Below are positions 5,518 through 14,725 of a stretch of 40,475 nt of DNA, piece after piece. The stretch covers positions 1 to 40,475 of the forward strand of contig JAIRVY010000049.1 in assembly GCA_031253655.1 (NCBI GenBank), read 5' to 3'. The notes under the pieces were generated by a model. The model worked only from the letters and a program-made list of their open reading frames with translations, was not told the origin of the DNA and ran no database searches. The position numbers and the translations under genes were made by a program. This DNA is from Bacteroidales bacterium (lineage in GTDB: Bacteria; Bacteroidota; Bacteroidia; Bacteroidales; WCHB1-69). How positions within the stretch are numbered: the first letter of the stretch is position 1; every line of letters begins with the position of its first letter.

Positions 5518-8220
5518 TTAATCCCCCATCGGAGCCTCTCCCGTGTCTATATCGCGCTGCTGCTCTCTGCGCTGGTTGTAGTTGTTCAACTTATAGGTCA
5601 GGGTTAAGTTCATTTGAAAAGCGCTGCGCCAGCGTTCACTGGTAGAATAATATCCTTTATCCTGTTTTGTGTAGTCGTAGGAGGTAACTATCGTCTTGGG
5701 ATTGTAAATGAGGTCTCTAATATTTATACTGACCGACATCGCCTTGCTTTTAAGGAACGACTTTTTGATACCGAAGTTGAGAGAATACTGTGCATTTCTT
5801 CTTCCTTGCCCCACACCGCCTCCGTGAAAGCCCATACTTCCTGTCGTGATGGATTTGGAACGATAACGGAAATTCAACTGCATATCCCAATTTTTTGGTA
5901 AGTTAAAAGTTTGGTTAATTCTTAATCCATACGCCCAATCGTCCAACAAGTTGGGGTCAATCAAGTCATTACTGTTAATTTTCACATAATAACAGTCGCC
6001 GCTAAAATTAATACGCCAAAACTTCCATAATCTTTGGCTGTAAACTAATTCAAAACCTAAACTTTGACTCTTATTCAAATTTTGCGAGGAGGTTAACGTG
6101 TAAGTAAAAGTATCTTTTCCCATATAGTTATTTTCAATAGGTAATATATATATATCATCCTCATTAAGAAGTGTATAAAAAATAAAACCATCTTTAACGT
6201 AAGCCTGTCTCATCTCGGTGTAACGGGTAATTAAATTGGAACGCTGGCGATAAAAAAGAGTAGCACTGAATGAAGATTGCTTAATATAGGCAGAGTACCC
6301 TAACTCTAAGTTGTTAGCAAGTTCGGGACCCAAATTAGGATTTCCCATTCGTAAATTCTGTTTATCGGAAGCATCCACAAAGGGATTTAAGTTCCAAAAA
6401 CGCGGGCGAGTTACCCTGCGGGAAAAACTAACCTGCAAAGAATGACTGTCGTTAATATCATATCTAATATGTGCCGTTGGATAAAGCATGTAATTCGGGT
6501 CCAAAAAATTTCTGCTTGTTTTTTCAGGCTCTTTGTTTGCGGGGAAAAGTTCTGTCCACGTTTGGGCAAACTCTCCGCGCAATCCCACTTGTACTTTCAA
6601 CACTTTCCAAAATGAATTTGAATAGATGAAATAGGCTGCGTTAATCAGTTCTTGAAACCGAAAATTGTTTCTTTGTTGTTCATTTTCATCAAATTGAAAG
6701 GAAGAAGTGCCTTCATACAAGTTATATTTCTGCCAAATAGAGCGGTACGATAGCTTATATCCGGTTTCAATACGTCCGCCGTTTCCTATCGGGGTAACAA
6801 AATCAACCTGCGCCGTGGCAGTTCTATTTTGGGTTACCGTTTCTGTTTTTTGAAAATAATTGAGTAACGTATCCGGTTTAGAGAACAATTGCAAATAGTT
6901 ATTATTTGATTCACCTGACATATCAGTATAATAAAGGTCGGAAGTTAACTCCATCCCTTTTTTGTTAAACAACTTTTTGTAACTGATATTTCCCGTGAAA
7001 TTATTTCCAAAACGAGTTCCTGCGCCATTCTGCCGATAAGTGTTAAACGGTTGTTTCTTATTCAAAACCCATCGCAAATTGTCTGTTGTTAAATTATTTG
7101 TATCTTTGCTATCGTACCGGTTGTATCCGAAAGAAAAGGAAAATGTATTCTGTTTGTTAATAAAATAATCCATTCCTGCACGTACATTATGACCAAAATA
7201 TTGGGAATTACTTTCACTATTTTGTTCCAAATAAGTAGAATCGGCGGGCGTTGTTGAATCTCTTTGAACCCACGAAGTACGGGAAAGATTTCCTGCGTTG
7301 CGCCACTGACCGCTACGGAAGTTGTAGTTTAAAAACGTTGAAACTTTATTGAAGGTATAATTCAAATTAGCGGACAAATTTCCTCCATCCAAGTAGAATT
7401 TATTTCTGAAGATGGAGGTTGCCATACCTCCGCTGAAATAGGCATTAAATCCAGCTTGTTTTTTCTTTTTAAGAATGACGTTAATAATTCCTCCCATACC
7501 GTCTGGTTCCAACCTTGCCGAAGGGTTTGTAATAACCTCAATACTTTCGATTTCGGCAGCGGGAATTTGGTCTAAGGAAAGATTTGTGGGCCTACCGTCC
7601 ACCAAAATAGTAACATTGCTTGTGCCACGCAGAGATACATTTCCCTCAATATCCACATCTACAGAGGGGATTTCGGCTAATGCCTGAACTGCGGTGGCGC
7701 CTTCGGTAATAATACTGCCCTCTACATTATATACTTTCTTGTCTAAGTTTTGCTGAAGCATCTCTTTCTGAGTAGAAATCTCAACGGTTTGCAGTTGTTG
7801 GGAACGTTTTGTAACGGCAAACTGTCTCAACATATATCGCGGGTTAGTTTGCGACAAGGTGAACTCTGCCGTATAATGTTTCAGATATCCCAGCGCATTT
7901 ACCTGAAGGATGTAAGTACCCCAAGGAACCTCGATAATAAAAATCCTGCCGTTTTCGTCCGTCATTCCGCCGGTAACAGTGGTTGAATCTATGGCATTCA
8001 TCACATATACCGTAGTGTAGGGCAGGGGTTGTTTGTTTTCGTCCACAATTAGCCCTATCACTGCGCCCAATGTGCCCATATCGGGCATTTGACCACCTGA
8101 GCCGCCGGGAGGGCGATTTCCGCCACCGGGTTGCTGAGCAAGTAAATTTACAATAGACAATGGACAATGGACAAATAGTAGAAAGATGATAATAGAATAT
8201 AGTCTGTGTTTTGAGGTCAT
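5518..8220 (-). CDS. TonB-dependent-type outer membrane receptor (outer membrane beta-barrel family 3)
   Basis: This 900-residue protein has a signal peptide ending LAQQ (1-30), a Gly/Pro-rich linker (31-48), a carboxypeptidase-regulatory-like domain (about 50-130), a plug domain (about 150-255, with AEIPSVDVDIEGNVSLRG and VLVDGRP-type ILVDGRPTNLSLDQIP), and a long beta-barrel with alternating aromatic strands such as SFSRRVTRPRFWNLNPF. The C-terminus carries the charged tail after the last strand that is common in this family. Such proteins sit in the outer membrane; substrate is unknown and no SusD partner is present. Part of the signal peptide (FVHCPLSIVNL) is encoded by a 7-bp tandem array. 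Downstream, 19 bp away, is the cytochrome c assembly gene. Confidence 0.9.
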   Translation of the reverse strand: MTSKHRLYSIIIFLLFVHCPLSIVNLLAQQPGGGNRPPGGSGGQMPDMGTLGAVIGLIVDENKQPLPYTTVYVMNAIDSTTVTGGMTDENGRIFIIEVPWGTYILQVNALGYLKHYTAEFTLSQTNPRYMLRQFAVTKRSQQLQTVEISTQKEMLQQNLDKKVYNVEGSIITEGATAVQALAEIPSVDVDIEGNVSLRGTSNVTILVDGRPTNLSLDQIPAAEIESIEVITNPSARLEPDGMGGIINVILKKKKQAGFNAYFSGGMATSIFRNKFYLDGGNLSANLNYTFNKVSTFLNYNFRSGQWRNAGNLSRTSWVQRDSTTPADSTYLEQNSESNSQYFGHNVRAGMDYFINKQNTFSFSFGYNRYDSKDTNNLTTDNLRWVLNKKQPFNTYRQNGAGTRFGNNFTGNISYKKLFNKKGMELTSDLYYTDMSGESNNNYLQLFSKPDTLLNYFQKTETVTQNRTATAQVDFVTPIGNGGRIETGYKLSYRSIWQKYNLYEGTSSFQFDENEQQRNNFRFQELINAAYFIYSNSFWKVLKVQVGLRGEFAQTWTELFPANKEPEKTSRNFLDPNYMLYPTAHIRYDINDSHSLQVSFSRRVTRPRFWNLNPFVDASDKQNLRMGNPNLGPELANNLELGYSAYIKQSSFSATLFYRQRSNLITRYTEMRQAYVKDGFIFYTLLNEDDIYILPIENNYMGKDTFTYTLTSSQNLNKSQSLGFELVYSQRLWKFWRINFSGDCYYVKINSNDLIDPNLLDDWAYGLRINQTFNLPKNWDMQLNFRYRSKSITTGSMGFHGGGVGQGRRNAQYSLNFGIKKSFLKSKAMSVSINIRDLIYNPKTIVTSYDYTKQDKGYYSTSERWRSAFQMNLTLTYKLNNYNQRREQQRDIDTGEAPMGD
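8150..8177 (-). repeat. 7-bp tandem array inside a receptor signal peptide
   Basis: Four units of the plus-strand pattern ACAATGG (the middle two exact, the outer two changed at one to three bases) are read in frame on the minus strand as part of the signal peptide. From memory, ACAATGG-type arrays are frequent between genes in Bacteroidota. Confidence 0.75.
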
Positions 8221-8458
8221 AATATTGAATTAAAAAAACTGTGTATTTGACTGTTTTTTGGGAGGAGTAGTTTAAAGAGGAAAGAGATTTTTGAGTTTAA
8301 AAATAGTTTGAAACGTTATTATTAGTTTGAATTATGAACTTTGCAAAAATTGCGTAATCTTTTATTAACTCATTTTTCCTTGGTTAATGATATTATTGAT
8401 ACTAACTTATTGGCGAAATACTGTTTCTTTGCAAACATTTTCTCTTGAAAAGAACATT

Positions 8459-9475
8459 ATGTCTGTATTCCCTTATATTCTCGGTATTGAATCCTCTTGC
8501 GATGATACCTCAGCTGCTGTAATTTGCGGCACTAAAATCTTGTCGAATGTAATTGCAGAGCAAAAAATTCACGCGGAGTTTGGAGGTGTAGTACCGGAGT
8601 TGGCATCACGGGAGCACCAGCAAAATATTATCCCTGTGGTAGATACCGCACTGAAAAGAGCCAGAATTGACAAAAAACAACTTGCTGCTATTGCCTGCAC
8701 GAATGGTCCCGGTTTGCTCGGTTCTTTATTAGTAGGTAGTTCTTTTGCCAAAGGATTGGCACTGAGTTTGAATATCCCTATAATTATGGTTGACCACCTG
8801 CAAGCACACGTGTTAGCCAATTTCTTGGATACGGAAAACAACTGCAATAAACCGGAGTTTCCCTTTTTATGTCTAACGGTTTCTGGCGGACATACCCTGT
8901 TATTAATGGTACACGATTATTTTAAAATGGAAGTTTTGGGAAGAACCATAGATGATGCCGCCGGTGAAACGTTTGATAAGGCTGCCAAAATATTAAGACT
9001 GAACTACCCAGGAGGTCCCATTATTGACAAACTTGCCCGGCAAGGAGACCCCAAGAAGTTCAAGTTTTCTGTCGCCAAACTGCCCGACTTGAACTTCAGT
9101 TTTAGCGGATTGAAAACATCGTTTCTCTACTTCGTAAGAGACAGGTTGGCGGAAAACCCAAACTTTATCGAAGAAAATATCAACGATTTGGCGGCATCTA
9201 TCCAATTTCACATCATTGAATCGCTCACCGTAAAAATAGAAAAGGCTTTGAAAACTTATAAATGTACAAATATTGCATTATCCGGCGGGGTTGCCGCAAA
9301 CTCCGAACTACGAAAACGGATGCAGGAGCTTGGCAAGAAATACAACCTCCGTGTTACTATACCCCCGCTTGCCCTAACTACCGACAATGCTGCAATGATT
9401 GCCTGCTACGGCTATTTCAAATTCCTGCAAAAAGAGTTTGCCGAATTAAATGCAGTACCCTACTCTTCGGTATAG
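8459..9475 (+). CDS. tsaD: tRNA N6-threonylcarbamoyladenosine transferase TsaD
   Basis: TsaD, with TsaB, transfers the threonylcarbamoyl group to A37 of ANN-decoding tRNAs. I chose the ATG at 8459, which gives MSVFPYILGIESSCDDTSAA and 338 residues, the normal length; an in-frame ATG 72 bp upstream adds 24 residues (MILLILTYW...) with no family similarity. Signatures: ESSCDDTSAA (11-20), GGVVPELASREH (42-53), GPGLLGSLLVG (83-93), the metal-binding VDHLQAHVLA (His113 and His117), LTVSGGHT, GRTIDDAAGETFDKAAK, YPGGPIIDK, FSFSGLKT and ALSGGVAAN. It heads the plus-strand block with pdxA 75 bp downstream. The 238 bp to the divergent receptor gene hold the promoters of both. Confidence 0.97.
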   Translation: MSVFPYILGIESSCDDTSAAVICGTKILSNVIAEQKIHAEFGGVVPELASREHQQNIIPVVDTALKRARIDKKQLAAIACTNGPGLLGSLLVGSSFAKGLALSLNIPIIMVDHLQAHVLANFLDTENNCNKPEFPFLCLTVSGGHTLLLMVHDYFKMEVLGRTIDDAAGETFDKAAKILRLNYPGGPIIDKLARQGDPKKFKFSVAKLPDLNFSFSGLKTSFLYFVRDRLAENPNFIEENINDLAASIQFHIIESLTVKIEKALKTYKCTNIALSGGVAANSELRKRMQELGKKYNLRVTIPPLALTTDNAAMIACYGYFKFLQKEFAELNAVPYSSV

Positions 9476-9550
9476 AAATTAGAAACTTCTACCTGTTTAC
9501 AAGAAAATCAACAAAAATACGTTACCGTTTTATTCTTAATACAAATTGAT

Positions 9551-10555
9551 ATGGAACAACTATACAAAATAGGGATTACCCACGGCGATATTAATGGCAT
9601 TAGTTATGAGGTGATTATGAAAGCCCTTTCCGACCCTATGATGCTGGAAATTTGCACTCCGATTGTCTATGGTTTATCAAAAACTGCAAACTACTATAGA
9701 AAAATGTTTGAAATGAACGATTTTGCTTTTAATTTCGTAAAAAATGTGCAGCAAATTTCGCCCAAAAAACTAAACTTAATTAATCTCTCTGACGAAGAGT
9801 TTAGAATTGAGTGTGGCGCTCCATCTGAAATGGGTGGAAAAATGGCGGAAAAAGCGCTGATGTATGCCTGCAACGATTTGAAATCCAATCTAATAGATGC
9901 AATCGTTACCGCGCCTGTGAATAAACACAATATACAATCTCAAACGTTCAATTTTACCGGGCATACCGAGTTTTTTAGTGAACAGTTTGAAGCGCGGGAT
10001 ACTATGATGTTGATGGTGTCGGAAAATATTAAAGTGGGCTTTGTTACCAATCATTTTCCTGTAAATGAAGCAAGTAAAATTCTTTCTACAGAGTTAGTGT
10101 TGAAAAAAATTGTCATTCTCAATAATTCTTTGCTCAAAGATTTTTGGAGTACCCATCCCAAGATTGCGGTTTTATCGTTAAATCCGCATGCGGGAGATAA
10201 CGGATTGCTGGGAAAAGAGGAATTAGAAATAATAAAACCAGCCATAAATCAGGCGTTTGAACAAAATATAAATGCTTTTGGTCCCTTTCCTGCTGATGGT
10301 TTTTTTGCTTCCAGACAGGATAAACAATTTGATGCAGTGCTGGCTATATACCACGACCAGGGTATGATCCCCTTTAAGTTGTTGGCTTTCGACGGCGGCG
10401 TAAATTTTACTGCCGGATTACCCATTGTAAGAACCTCGCCCGCTCACGGAACAGGATACGATATTGCAGGAAAAAATATCGCCTCCCCCGATGCGATGAG
10501 AAACGCCATCTATTTGGCCATTGATATTCTAAATAATAGAAAAATAAACGCATAA
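9551..10555 (+). CDS. pdxA: 4-hydroxythreonine-4-phosphate dehydrogenase
   Basis: PdxA oxidises 4-phosphohydroxy-L-threonine with NAD, a step of the DXP-dependent route to pyridoxal 5'-phosphate. The 334-residue protein starts KIGITHGDINGISYEVI, and carries the metal-site motif FTGHTEFF, AVLSLNPHAGDNGLLGKEE, GPFPADGFF, IYHDQGMIPFKLLAF and VRTSPAHGTGYDIAGK, each typical of PdxA. The ATG at 9551 is the only sensible start. The stop is one base before the murF-alr ATG, which points to translational coupling. The pairing is sensible: the downstream alanine racemase needs PLP. Confidence 0.96.
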   Translation: MEQLYKIGITHGDINGISYEVIMKALSDPMMLEICTPIVYGLSKTANYYRKMFEMNDFAFNFVKNVQQISPKKLNLINLSDEEFRIECGAPSEMGGKMAEKALMYACNDLKSNLIDAIVTAPVNKHNIQSQTFNFTGHTEFFSEQFEARDTMMLMVSENIKVGFVTNHFPVNEASKILSTELVLKKIVILNNSLLKDFWSTHPKIAVLSLNPHAGDNGLLGKEELEIIKPAINQAFEQNINAFGPFPADGFFASRQDKQFDAVLAIYHDQGMIPFKLLAFDGGVNFTAGLPIVRTSPAHGTGYDIAGKNIASPDAMRNAIYLAIDILNNRKINA

Positions 10556-10556
10556 T

Positions 10557-13019
10557 ATGCTTCAGCCCAACAAAATCACCGAAATTATTACTCCCAAAAA
10601 CAGTAATATTGTTGACCAAAATTGGGCTATTTCTGAATTGGTTTTCGACAGCAGAAAACTGACTTTTCCACAACAATCCCTTTTTTTTGCCATAAAAACC
10701 GAAAAAAATAACGGACATCTGTATATCCCCGAACTCGTGAGGCAAAAAGTAAAGAATTTTATAGTAAGCGAAGAATTAGACGATTACAAAAATTATAAAG
10801 CTAATTTTTATCAGGTGGATGATCCTGTGTGGGCAATGCAGAAAATTGCAGCCGAGCACAGAAAACAGTTTAACTACCCCGTAATTGGAATTACCGGCAG
10901 CAACGGAAAAACCATTGTGAAAGAGTGGCTTTCCGCTATGTTGGCGAAAGATTTTTTAGTGATAAAAAATCCAAACAGTTATAACTCTCAAATTGGAGTG
11001 CCCCTTTCTGTTTGGCAAATGAATGATACTAATACTATAGGAATTTTTGAAGCCGGTATTTCACAAAAAAATGAAATTCACAAATTAGAAACCATAATAA
11101 AACCCACCATAGGCATTTTAACGAACATTGGAAACGCACATTCCGGTTTTTTTATAAGTGACAAAGAAAAATTGTTGGAAAAATTGAAACTGTTTTCTTC
11201 TTCAATTACAATTATTCATAACAGTGATGACTCGCTTATTAGAAAAACTTTAGAAGGAAGCAGTTTTAAAAATTTACAAAAAATTTCGTGGGGAAAGAAT
11301 AAAAAATCTTACTATAAAATCATTTCACAAAAGCAATTACAACACGCTACCATTGTCGAATTTGCGCATACTTCCGAATATCTTGAAATACCTTTCACGG
11401 ACGCGGCTTCTGTTGAAAATATTTTGCATATCAGCGCTTTAATGATGTTTTTGGGTTATTCGCTATCCTACATTTCGCAACAGTTGCACCTGCTCTCGCC
11501 GCTGAATATGCGTATGGAAATTAAGGAAGCGCAAAATCATTCCATTATTATTAATGATACGTATAGTTTAGATATCAATTCTTTACGAATTGCACTTGAC
11601 TTTTTGTCGAACCAAACACAATTTACCAAAAAAACTTTAATCATTTCCGATTTTGAACAGGTAACCTGGGGGGAAAGAGAGTATTTGGAATTATCACAAT
11701 TGTTTAATACTCACAATATTAACAAAATTGCGGTGGTAGGAAGCGAGATGCGCAAACACCATCAATATTTTCCGGTGGTTGAGAAATTTTTTTATACCAA
11801 TACTAACGAACTTTTGGCTCATTTAGAAGAACTTAACATTCGGGATGAGGCGGTTTTGGTTAAGGGGGCACGTTCTTTCAAATTTGAAAGGGTGGTTCAG
11901 GCATTGCAGTGTAAAACCCATCAAACCAATCTGCAGGTTGATTTATCGGCCTTGATTCATAATTTACATTATTTCAAAAAGTTACTTAAACCTGAAACCA
12001 AAATTATGGCAATGGTTAAAGCGATGTCGTACGGTTTGGGAGATGCGGAGTTAATTAATGAATTGTGTTATCATCAGGTGGATTATCTGGCAGTAGCTTA
12101 CACGGATGAGGGAATTGAACTGAGAAGGAGAAATATTACGCGACCCATCATTGTTTTAGGCGCTGAAGACACCGGTTTTGATGCTATGATTCGTTATCAT
12201 TTGGAACCGGAAATTTATAGCACCTTTTACTTAAAAGAATTAATTTCAACACTACAAAATTACCCTAACATTGAGTCTTTTTCTATTCATATTAAGATAG
12301 ATACCGGAATGCACCGATTGGGTTTTTGCGCCGCGGAAGTTGATGAAATGTTACAAATGATAAACTCCTGTAAACAAATAAAAATGGCTTCTGTTTTTAC
12401 TCATCTGGCTGCCTCTGAGGATGAAAAGGAGAATGTTTTTACCAATAATCAAATCGATCAATTTAACAGAGTGTGTGAAAAAATTGAGGCTCAAATCTCT
12501 TATCCTTTTATGAAACATATTCTCAATACCGCAGGAATTATTCGTTTTCCGGAAGCACAGTACGATATGGTAAGATTGGGATTGGGATTATTCGGATTTA
12601 GTCCTGTTCGCGAAGTACAAACGCATCTTCAGTCTGTAATTAACCTCAGTAGCGTTATTACGCAGGTAAAAAGAATACAAAAGGGCGAAACGGTGGGGTA
12701 CAATAGAACGTTTACCGCCGAAAAAGATATGCAATTAGCGATTGTTCCTGTGGGTTATGCCGATGGTTTTCCGAGAGAACTCAGCAATGGAGTGGGCTCA
12801 ATGTTGGTGCAGCAAAATAAATGTGCAGTGGTAGGAAAAATTTGTATGGATATGACGATGATTGACGTTACGGATTTGGAAGTAACTATTGGAGAAGAAG
12901 TTATTATTTATAATGACACAAACGCTTTGGATCAAATTGCCGCTTCAATAAACAAAACTCCCTACGAGTTGCTAACAGCAATCTCTCGAAGAGTGCCCAG
13001 AATTTACGTGAGAGAGTAA
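10557..13019 (+). CDS. MurF-Alr fusion: UDP-MurNAc-tripeptide--D-Ala-D-Ala ligase / alanine racemase
   Basis: One 820-residue protein joins two peptidoglycan enzymes, a fusion common in Bacteroidota. Residues 1-455 are MurF: P-loop GITGSNGKT (111-119), NPNSYNSQIGVPLSVWQ (138-154), FEAGISQKNEI, ILTNIGNAHSGFF and NDTYSLDINSL. Residues 458-820 are alanine racemase (PLP fold type III): AMVKAMSYGLG with the PLP Lys488, IKIDTGMHRLGF, the second catalytic Tyr715 in VGYNRTF, PVGYADGFPR and VGKICMDMTMIDV. Alr makes D-Ala from L-Ala and MurF adds the D-Ala-D-Ala dipeptide to the precursor, both in the cytoplasm. Ddl, which links the two, is not in the window. One base separates it from pdxA. Both sets of catalytic residues look intact. 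Confidence 0.96.
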   Translation: MLQPNKITEIITPKNSNIVDQNWAISELVFDSRKLTFPQQSLFFAIKTEKNNGHLYIPELVRQKVKNFIVSEELDDYKNYKANFYQVDDPVWAMQKIAAEHRKQFNYPVIGITGSNGKTIVKEWLSAMLAKDFLVIKNPNSYNSQIGVPLSVWQMNDTNTIGIFEAGISQKNEIHKLETIIKPTIGILTNIGNAHSGFFISDKEKLLEKLKLFSSSITIIHNSDDSLIRKTLEGSSFKNLQKISWGKNKKSYYKIISQKQLQHATIVEFAHTSEYLEIPFTDAASVENILHISALMMFLGYSLSYISQQLHLLSPLNMRMEIKEAQNHSIIINDTYSLDINSLRIALDFLSNQTQFTKKTLIISDFEQVTWGEREYLELSQLFNTHNINKIAVVGSEMRKHHQYFPVVEKFFYTNTNELLAHLEELNIRDEAVLVKGARSFKFERVVQALQCKTHQTNLQVDLSALIHNLHYFKKLLKPETKIMAMVKAMSYGLGDAELINELCYHQVDYLAVAYTDEGIELRRRNITRPIIVLGAEDTGFDAMIRYHLEPEIYSTFYLKELISTLQNYPNIESFSIHIKIDTGMHRLGFCAAEVDEMLQMINSCKQIKMASVFTHLAASEDEKENVFTNNQIDQFNRVCEKIEAQISYPFMKHILNTAGIIRFPEAQYDMVRLGLGLFGFSPVREVQTHLQSVINLSSVITQVKRIQKGETVGYNRTFTAEKDMQLAIVPVGYADGFPRELSNGVGSMLVQQNKCAVVGKICMDMTMIDVTDLEVTIGEEVIIYNDTNALDQIAASINKTPYELLTAISRRVPRIYVRE

Positions 13020-13168
13020 AATTACACTCTTCTTTATTTCATGCTTTCTGCTAATAAGACAACTCCCTAACCCCTTTTACTTCTTAACTCGGCTAAATTT
13101 CTTTTTGTCAGAATATGATTCAGAGAATTTTATGTTAATTTGCCGACTCTATTTCAAATTAATAACAG

Positions 13169-14725
13169 ATGAGAAGCAGCAAATTAGGCATTGATTTTAA
13201 AAAAGTTGACGAAGCAAAAATTATCGCTTCGTCTATTGCAACTGAAGTACAACAATTTGTAAATCAATATACTACGGTTACTGTAGAGCGCACGCTCTGT
13301 CGTTTGATGGGGATTGATGAGATTGATACGCATGAAGCCCCGCTTCCGAATGTGGTGGTTGACCAATTGCATCAGCACGGATTGTTAGGTCAAGGGGTAC
13401 TTTACTTTCTGGGAAATTCGCTGTTGGAAACGGGGTTAAATCCACAACAGGTAGCGGAAAGAATAGCGAAAAATGAGTTGGATATTACCAAACTTCCTAT
13501 TCATCCCGATGAAGAGATTAGTAATGTATTAGCGCCTTATATTGAGGCAACTTTGCAAAGAATTTCCGGCAATGTGGCACAACGGAATCGTTTTATTGAA
13601 AGACTGGGAGAGGGTGCAAAACCGTATATTTATGTGATTGTTGCCACTGGAAATATTTATGAAGATGTGGTTCAGGCACAAGCAGCAGCAAGGCAAGGGG
13701 CTGACATTATTGCAGTGATTAGAACTACCGGCCAAAGTTTGTTGGATTTTGTGCCTTACGGTGCAACCACAGAGGGTTTTGGCGGCACTTTTGCCACTCA
13801 GGAAAATTTTCGTATTATGCGTAAAGCTCTTGATGAAGTGGGAGAAGAAGTTGGGCGATATATTCGTCTGTGCAACTACTGTTCAGGATTATGTATGCCC
13901 GAAATAGCCGCGATGGGAGCATTGGAACGCTTAGATGTGATGCTTAATGATGCCCTTTATGGCATTTTATTCCGCGATATTAACCCCCAAAGAACACTTA
14001 TTGACCAATATTTTTCAAGAATTATAAACGGTTTTGCAGGTGTTATTATCAATACGGGAGAAGACAACTACTTAACCACAGCAGATGCCTTTGAGGAAGC
14101 GCACACCGTATTGGCTTCAGATTTGATTAACGAACAGTTGGCGCTGCTGGCGGGGGTTCCCGAGGAGCAGATGGGATTGGGACACGCCTTTGAAATGGAT
14201 CCTGAGATGGAAAACGGGTTTCTTTATGAACTCGCCCAAGCCCAAATGACCCGCGAAATATTTCCGAAAGCCCCGCTTAAATATATGCCTCCTACTAAAT
14301 TTATGACCGGCAATATTTTTAAAGGACACCTACAGGATGCCCTCTTTAATATGATAGGCATCTGGACAAAACAGGGGATTCAGTTGTTGGGAATGCCCAC
14401 AGAGGCTATTCATACCCCCTTTATGTCCGACAGATTTTTAGCCATTGAAAACGCCAAGTATATTTTCAATAATATGTCTAACATTGGCGATGAGGTAGAG
14501 TTTAAGGAGGGAGGTGTTATTCGCCAACGCGCTCAAGTTGTGTTGGATAAAGCGATAACATTGTTAAAAATTATTGAAAGGGAGGGTCTTTTCGTAACTT
14601 TGGAAAAGGGCAATTTTGGAAACGTAAAACGTCCCAAAACGTGCGGAAAGGGACTACAAGGAGTTGTAGCAAAATCTGTGCATTATTATAATCCGTTTAT
14701 AGAGAGGATGAGTAACGTTATTTAA
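13169..14725 (+). CDS. kamD: Lysine 5,6-aminomutase, alpha subunit
   Basis: This B12- and PLP-dependent enzyme moves the terminal amino group of D-lysine or L-beta-lysine in anaerobic lysine fermentation. The 518-residue length and the blocks PHPDEEI-like PIHPDEEISNVLAPY, GNIYEDVVQAQAAARQGADI, IRTTGQSLLDFVPYGATT, EGFGGTFATQENFRIMRKAL and LCNYCSGLCMPEIA identify the alpha subunit. The alpha chain lacks the B12-binding Rossmann domain and the PLP lysine, which are on the beta chain (KamE). No kamE or other lysine-fermentation gene (kamA, kdd, kce, kal) is adjacent, which is unusual. It follows a 149-bp gap after murF-alr, with an imperfect -7-like TTAATTTG (13135-13142) in it, and overlaps mreB tail to tail by 8 bp. 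Confidence 0.9.
   Translation: MRSSKLGIDFKKVDEAKIIASSIATEVQQFVNQYTTVTVERTLCRLMGIDEIDTHEAPLPNVVVDQLHQHGLLGQGVLYFLGNSLLETGLNPQQVAERIAKNELDITKLPIHPDEEISNVLAPYIEATLQRISGNVAQRNRFIERLGEGAKPYIYVIVATGNIYEDVVQAQAAARQGADIIAVIRTTGQSLLDFVPYGATTEGFGGTFATQENFRIMRKALDEVGEEVGRYIRLCNYCSGLCMPEIAAMGALERLDVMLNDALYGILFRDINPQRTLIDQYFSRIINGFAGVIINTGEDNYLTTADAFEEAHTVLASDLINEQLALLAGVPEEQMGLGHAFEMDPEMENGFLYELAQAQMTREIFPKAPLKYMPPTKFMTGNIFKGHLQDALFNMIGIWTKQGIQLLGMPTEAIHTPFMSDRFLAIENAKYIFNNMSNIGDEVEFKEGGVIRQRAQVVLDKAITLLKIIEREGLFVTLEKGNFGNVKRPKTCGKGLQGVVAKSVHYYNPFIERMSNVI

Noticed and set aside
7844-8167. 107-residue minus-strand frame
   Set aside because: Shadow of the receptor gene in another frame, Arg/Ser-rich with no domain.
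8387-8458. 24-codon upstream extension of tsaD
   Set aside because: MILLILTYW... has no TsaD similarity and the ATG at 8459 gives the normal family length.
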